DNA from: HyVt-477 sp965224605
GTDB lineage: Bacteria; Pseudomonadota; Gammaproteobacteria; Thiotrichales; Thiotrichaceae
Direction of reading: 5' to 3'
DNA: 64,000 nt
Assembly (NCBI GenBank): GCA_965224605.1
Contig: CBDCZP010000001.1
Coordinates: 248,001 to 312,000 of the forward strand
Positions 60,094 to 64,000 of the stretch are shown piece by piece. Under the pieces are notes generated by a model. The model saw only the letters and a list, made by a program, of their open reading frames with translations. It ran no database searches and was not told the DNA's origin. How positions within the stretch are numbered: position 1 is the stretch's first letter; each line of letters starts with the position of its first letter. Made by a program: the position numbers and the translations under genes.

Positions 60094-60870
60094 ATGCTTA
60101 GTTTTGCATCGTTAGGTAGTGGTAGTAAAGGTAATGGGACGCTAATAAAAGCAGACGAAACAACAGTGCTGCTTGATTGTGGCTTCGCGCTATCTGAAAC
60201 AGAGAAGCGGCTGGCAAAGCTAGACTGCGATGCAGCAACCATCAATGCCATCTTAGTCACTCATGAGCACGGTGATCATTCATCTGGGGTCGGTAAGCTA
60301 TCTCGCAAATACAACCTTCCCGTCTGGTTAACAGCAGGGACACGCCATGCTTGCAAAGATACAGACTTTAGTTCCACACATTTAATAGACCCTCATGTTG
60401 TCTTCAATATTGACGAGATGGAGGTGCAGCCCTTTCCTGTCCCTCATGATGCCCGAGAACCTTGCCAGTTTGTATTCAGCAGCAATAAACGAAGATTAGG
60501 CATCCTTACCGATGTGGGTAAGGTTACTCCTTGCATAATAGAACACTTAGATGGCGTAGATGCCTTGTTACTGGAATGTAACTACGATGATCATCAATTG
60601 AGAACGGGTTCTTATCCTCAGATGTTAAAGAATCGAGTGTCAGGAAATTATGGACACCTTGATAATCAGCAATCTAGATATATACTTGATCGAATAGAGA
60701 CGAAAAATCTACAGTTTCTTATCGGTATGCATATGAGTGAAAAGAATAATAATGTCGAGGAAGTGATGGGTGTATTGTCGACAGTAAAATCTAATAAAAA
60801 TAACTGCCAAGATATTGATATATCAATTGCCTGCCAAAAAAATGGATTTAATTGGAAAAAAATACTATAA
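60094..60870 (+). CDS. MBL-fold metallo-hydrolase (YycJ/WalJ-like)
   Basis: 258 residues, cytoplasmic. Metallo-beta-lactamase fold: SFASLGSGSKGNGTLIKADE, the metal motif LVTHEHGDHSSG, PHDAREPCQFVF, DVGKVTPCI with metal Asp, and a late histidine in YGHLDNQQSR and GMHMSEKNN. This pattern fits the COG1235/YycJ group (possible phosphodiesterase or nuclease). It begins 11 bases after bamC, so it is probably the third gene of the dapA-bamC operon. The rRNA promoter follows within a few bases of its stop. Confidence 0.88.
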   Translation: MLSFASLGSGSKGNGTLIKADETTVLLDCGFALSETEKRLAKLDCDAATINAILVTHEHGDHSSGVGKLSRKYNLPVWLTAGTRHACKDTDFSSTHLIDPHVVFNIDEMEVQPFPVPHDAREPCQFVFSSNKRRLGILTDVGKVTPCIIEHLDGVDALLLECNYDDHQLRTGSYPQMLKNRVSGNYGHLDNQQSRYILDRIETKNLQFLIGMHMSEKNNNVEEVMGVLSTVKSNKNNCQDIDISIACQKNGFNWKKIL

Positions 60871-60876
60871 AAGTAG

Positions 60877-60904
60877 TTGACCGAATATTTTAAAGCTCTA
60901 TAAT
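60877..60904 (+). promoter_or_regulatory. rRNA operon P1 promoter
   Basis: TTGACC (60877-60882), a 16-base spacer and a perfect TATAAT (60899-60904) are followed by a GC-rich GCGCATCC discriminator, the hallmark of stringently controlled rRNA promoters. An A/T-rich tract (60852-60872) directly upstream can act as an UP element. It overlaps the end of the MBL gene. Confidence 0.85.
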
Positions 60905-61164
60905 GCGCATCCTCCGACACCAACAACGCATGAGAATATGTGCATACAGGGTGTTAGGAGAAACACAGTTCAAGCAACTGTGAGAAAGATTTAACAAGAC
61001 AAGCAGATAAGTTTGTGTGGAGGTTTGTGGCTTTGATTCGTCAAAGAAGCAAACCTTAACTAACGAACTGTTAATTCAAACGTAATAGTAAGTAATATAG
61101 TTAGGTTCAAGCTTCAATTTAAAGACGCGAATCTTTACCTTCGGGTAGAAGATTCAAACACTAT
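60905..61164 (+). other. 16S rRNA leader
   Basis: Transcribed leader of about 250 bases. GAAAGATTTAACAAG near 60983-60997 resembles a boxA antitermination site. No gene. The processing stem with the 16S 3' flank would form between this region and 62667-62760. Confidence 0.55.
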
Positions 61165-62666
<1,502 letters not shown>

Positions 62667-62790
62667 ACGAGAAAGACGGACAAAGTTACGAACCTCCACA
62701 CAAGCTTATCTGCAAGCTGTTTAGCCCGCTAAGGCTGGGCATTAGACAAAGTGAAACACCTTCAAGAATAAGTATAACCACCTATTTAAA

Positions 62791-62922
62791 GAAGGAAGCT
62801 TTTACGCAGGATTTTTGCCACTACTCAAGGCGCACGCCGGAGAGAGCGAAGGCGCGTACACTAGGTACGCAACTGAGTGAACGACAAGTGCAAGCAGAGT
62901 AGTGGCAAAAAGACAAGTAAAA
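62791..62922 (+). repeat. spacer hairpin element before tRNA-Ile
   Basis: A 132-bp element ending directly at the tRNA. The flanks TTTTTGCCACTACTC and GAGTAGTGGCAAAAA pair perfectly, and the core has CAAGGCG, GAGAGCGAAGGCGCGTACA and GTACGCAACTGAG. A close copy precedes tRNA-Ala. The long stem probably serves as an RNase III cleavage site in the rRNA precursor. Confidence 0.8.
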
Positions 62923-62999
<77 letters not shown>

Positions 63000-63173
63000 A
63001 TTTTCCTCAGCTTGAATTATTTCGCCGACTCACGTGTTTGCACACGCTTCGCCGACGAAACAATCCAACCTGAGAAAAATTCTGTAGAAGAAACAAAGAC
63101 ACGACACTATAGAATCAAGTGCTGCAATTACTAATGTATAAAAGCGAACAATAACAATGAGTCATCATTGTTT

Positions 63174-63306
63174 GAAGCGAAGCTTTTACGCAGGATTTTT
63201 TTCGTTATACAAGGCGCACGTTGAAGAGAGCGAAGGCGCGTACATCGGTACGCAACTGAGTGAACGACGAGTGCAACGAAGTAGAGCGGAAAAAAGACCA
63301 GTAAAA
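63174..63306 (+). repeat. spacer hairpin element before tRNA-Ala
   Basis: Second copy of the element at 62791-62922. It shares the starting GAAGCTTTTACGCAGGAT-type segment, the core GAGAGCGAAGGCGCGTACA, ACGCAACTGAGTGAACGAC and the final AAAGAC-AGTAAAAG before the tRNA. The outer stem is less perfect than in copy 1. Confidence 0.8.
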
Positions 63307-63382
63307 GGGGCCGTAGCTCAATTGGGAGAGCGCTTGCCTTGCACGCAGGAGGTCGTCGGTTCGATCCCGTCCGGCTCCACCA
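63307..63382 (+). tRNA. tRNA-Ala (TGC)
   Basis: 76 bases including encoded CCA. Acceptor GGGGCCG pairs with CGGCTCC (one G-U), anticodon TGC in CTTGCAC, T-arm GTCGGTTCGATCCCGTC. Standard 16S-23S spacer position after tRNA-Ile. Confidence 0.98.
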
Positions 63383-63545
63383 TTTTAGTTCAAGTAAACT
63401 GAACATAAAAAGGTGAACAACAAACAGCTTATCTGAGAAGTCCAAGAAGTCAGTCAAGCTACTTTAGCTTTACCTATTCAAATCAATAGGAAAAGAAAAG
63501 GTACATTGACTGACTTTTTAGTCAAACACATCGAGCAATCGATGA

Positions 63546-63558
63546 GTTCTTTAACAAT
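63546..63558 (+). promoter_or_regulatory. boxA-like antitermination sequence before 23S rRNA
   Basis: GTTCTTTAACAAT matches the boxA core TGCTCTTTAACA well. Its place in the spacer after tRNA-Ala is where boxA is found in other rRNA operons, supporting Nus-factor antitermination through 23S. Confidence 0.65.
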
Positions 63559-63780
63559 TCAAGTAGTATCTAGGTGAAAAAACACATAGATGAGGCATCC
63601 GCAAAGCGGCTCACGATCAATCGTGAAACGCAGTTATGGATGTCTTGAAGTAAGCTAAGTTATCGCTTACTTCTAATATGAGTTTTCTCAAGAACGTTAC
63701 AAAGTTATAGTTACCTATATCCTGAACAGTAGAGAATCAAAAGGCCTCTACCAACAGAGAATATACAAAGTAATTTATAT

Positions 63781-63921
63781 AGCTTTGGCGTTCAGATGAT
63801 ACTGATTTTAGTTCAGATCAAGGCGGAGCGAAGGAGCTTACAAGTGTAAGTGACTGAGCGACAACGAAGAGCAGAAATAAAAGCAGGATTAGCTGAGCGT
63901 CAAAGACTGTTTAAGGTTATA
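63781..63921 (+). repeat. 23S rRNA 5' processing stalk arm with repeat-like core
   Basis: AGCTTTGGCGTTCAGAT and CTGATTTTA face TAAAAGCAGGATT and AGCTGAGCGTCAAAG, forming an imperfect hairpin. The core AAGGCGGAGCGAAGGAGCTTA, then CTGAGCGACAACGAAG, resembles the two tRNA-proximal elements. Confidence 0.55.
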
Positions 63922-64000
63922 GAATCAAGTGACTAAGCGTATGTGGTGGATGCCTAGGCGGTAAGAGGCGATGAAGGACGTTGTAGCATGCGATAAGCTT
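63922..64000 (+). rRNA. 23S ribosomal RNA, 5' end (truncated by the window)
   Basis: The segment CAAGTGACTAAGCGTATGTGG and GGTGGATGCCTAGGCGGTA, then AGAGGCGATGAAGGACG, matches the universal 23S start. The 5' end is placed by comparison with gammaproteobacterial 23S and may be off by a few bases. Only the first approximately 79 bases are present. Confidence 0.95.

Overview
This is a chromosomal window from a gammaproteobacterium. The evidence is the rRNA operon layout (16S, tRNA-Ile, tRNA-Ala, 23S), a BamC homologue, the dapA-bamC, pilBCD, trxA-rho, argJ-mutT and leuA/pssA gene sets, a true FNR-type regulator, DUF2058 and DUF2853 proteins and AmpG. The DNA looks moderately AT-rich. I cannot name the genus from sequence reading alone. 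The 16S gene is about 1.50 kb with a short V3 stem.

Layout. 0-9 kb: a LysR regulator, a secreted lipase-like lipoprotein, an operon leuA-udg-rimI read leftward, an operon pssA-phosphatase read leftward, and a rightward FNR gene with an FNR box in front of it. 9-15 kb: a MITE-like palindrome containing two REP sequences, ppc, then a leftward secreted CBM9 protein whose 3' side carries two paralogous hairpin-terminator elements. 15-22 kb: DUF2853, a FIST-protein/hybrid-kinase pair resembling NosP/NahK, folE2 and ubiD. 21.7-29.5 kb is an accessory block between ubiD and argJ: a hipBA-type toxin-antitoxin pair, REP sequences, a remnant of an adhesin-like gene, and a two-gene operon I cannot assign (a membrane protein and a 1283-residue protein). 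29.8-36 kb: argJ-mutT and an unassigned operon of EF-hand/dockerin-like proteins. 36-45 kb: DyP peroxidase, AmpG, small proteins, and polA co-transcribed with two unassigned membrane proteins, divergent from nadA. 45-51 kb: a frameshifted HxlR regulator, membrane proteins, a lipoprotein, rho, trxA and a DUF3108 protein. 51-58 kb: type IV pilus genes pilB-pilC-pilD (pilD frameshifted), DUF2058, PhoH/PIN and Bcp. 58-61 kb: dapA-bamC-MBL hydrolase. 61-64 kb: an rRNA operon with its P1 promoter, running off the window in 23S.

Most genes are housekeeping: leucine, arginine, NAD, folate, lysine and ubiquinone synthesis, anaplerosis by Ppc, DNA repair and replication, transcription termination, outer-membrane assembly and pilus biogenesis. 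The less expected material lies in the two unassigned operons, the duplicated RNA-like element near 12.3 kb, the unexplained leftward terminator near 7.88 kb, and a family of structured repeats shared between the rRNA spacer and ordinary intergenic DNA. Two homopolymer frameshifts (pilD and the HxlR gene) could be real decay, phase variation or assembly error; reads are needed to decide.
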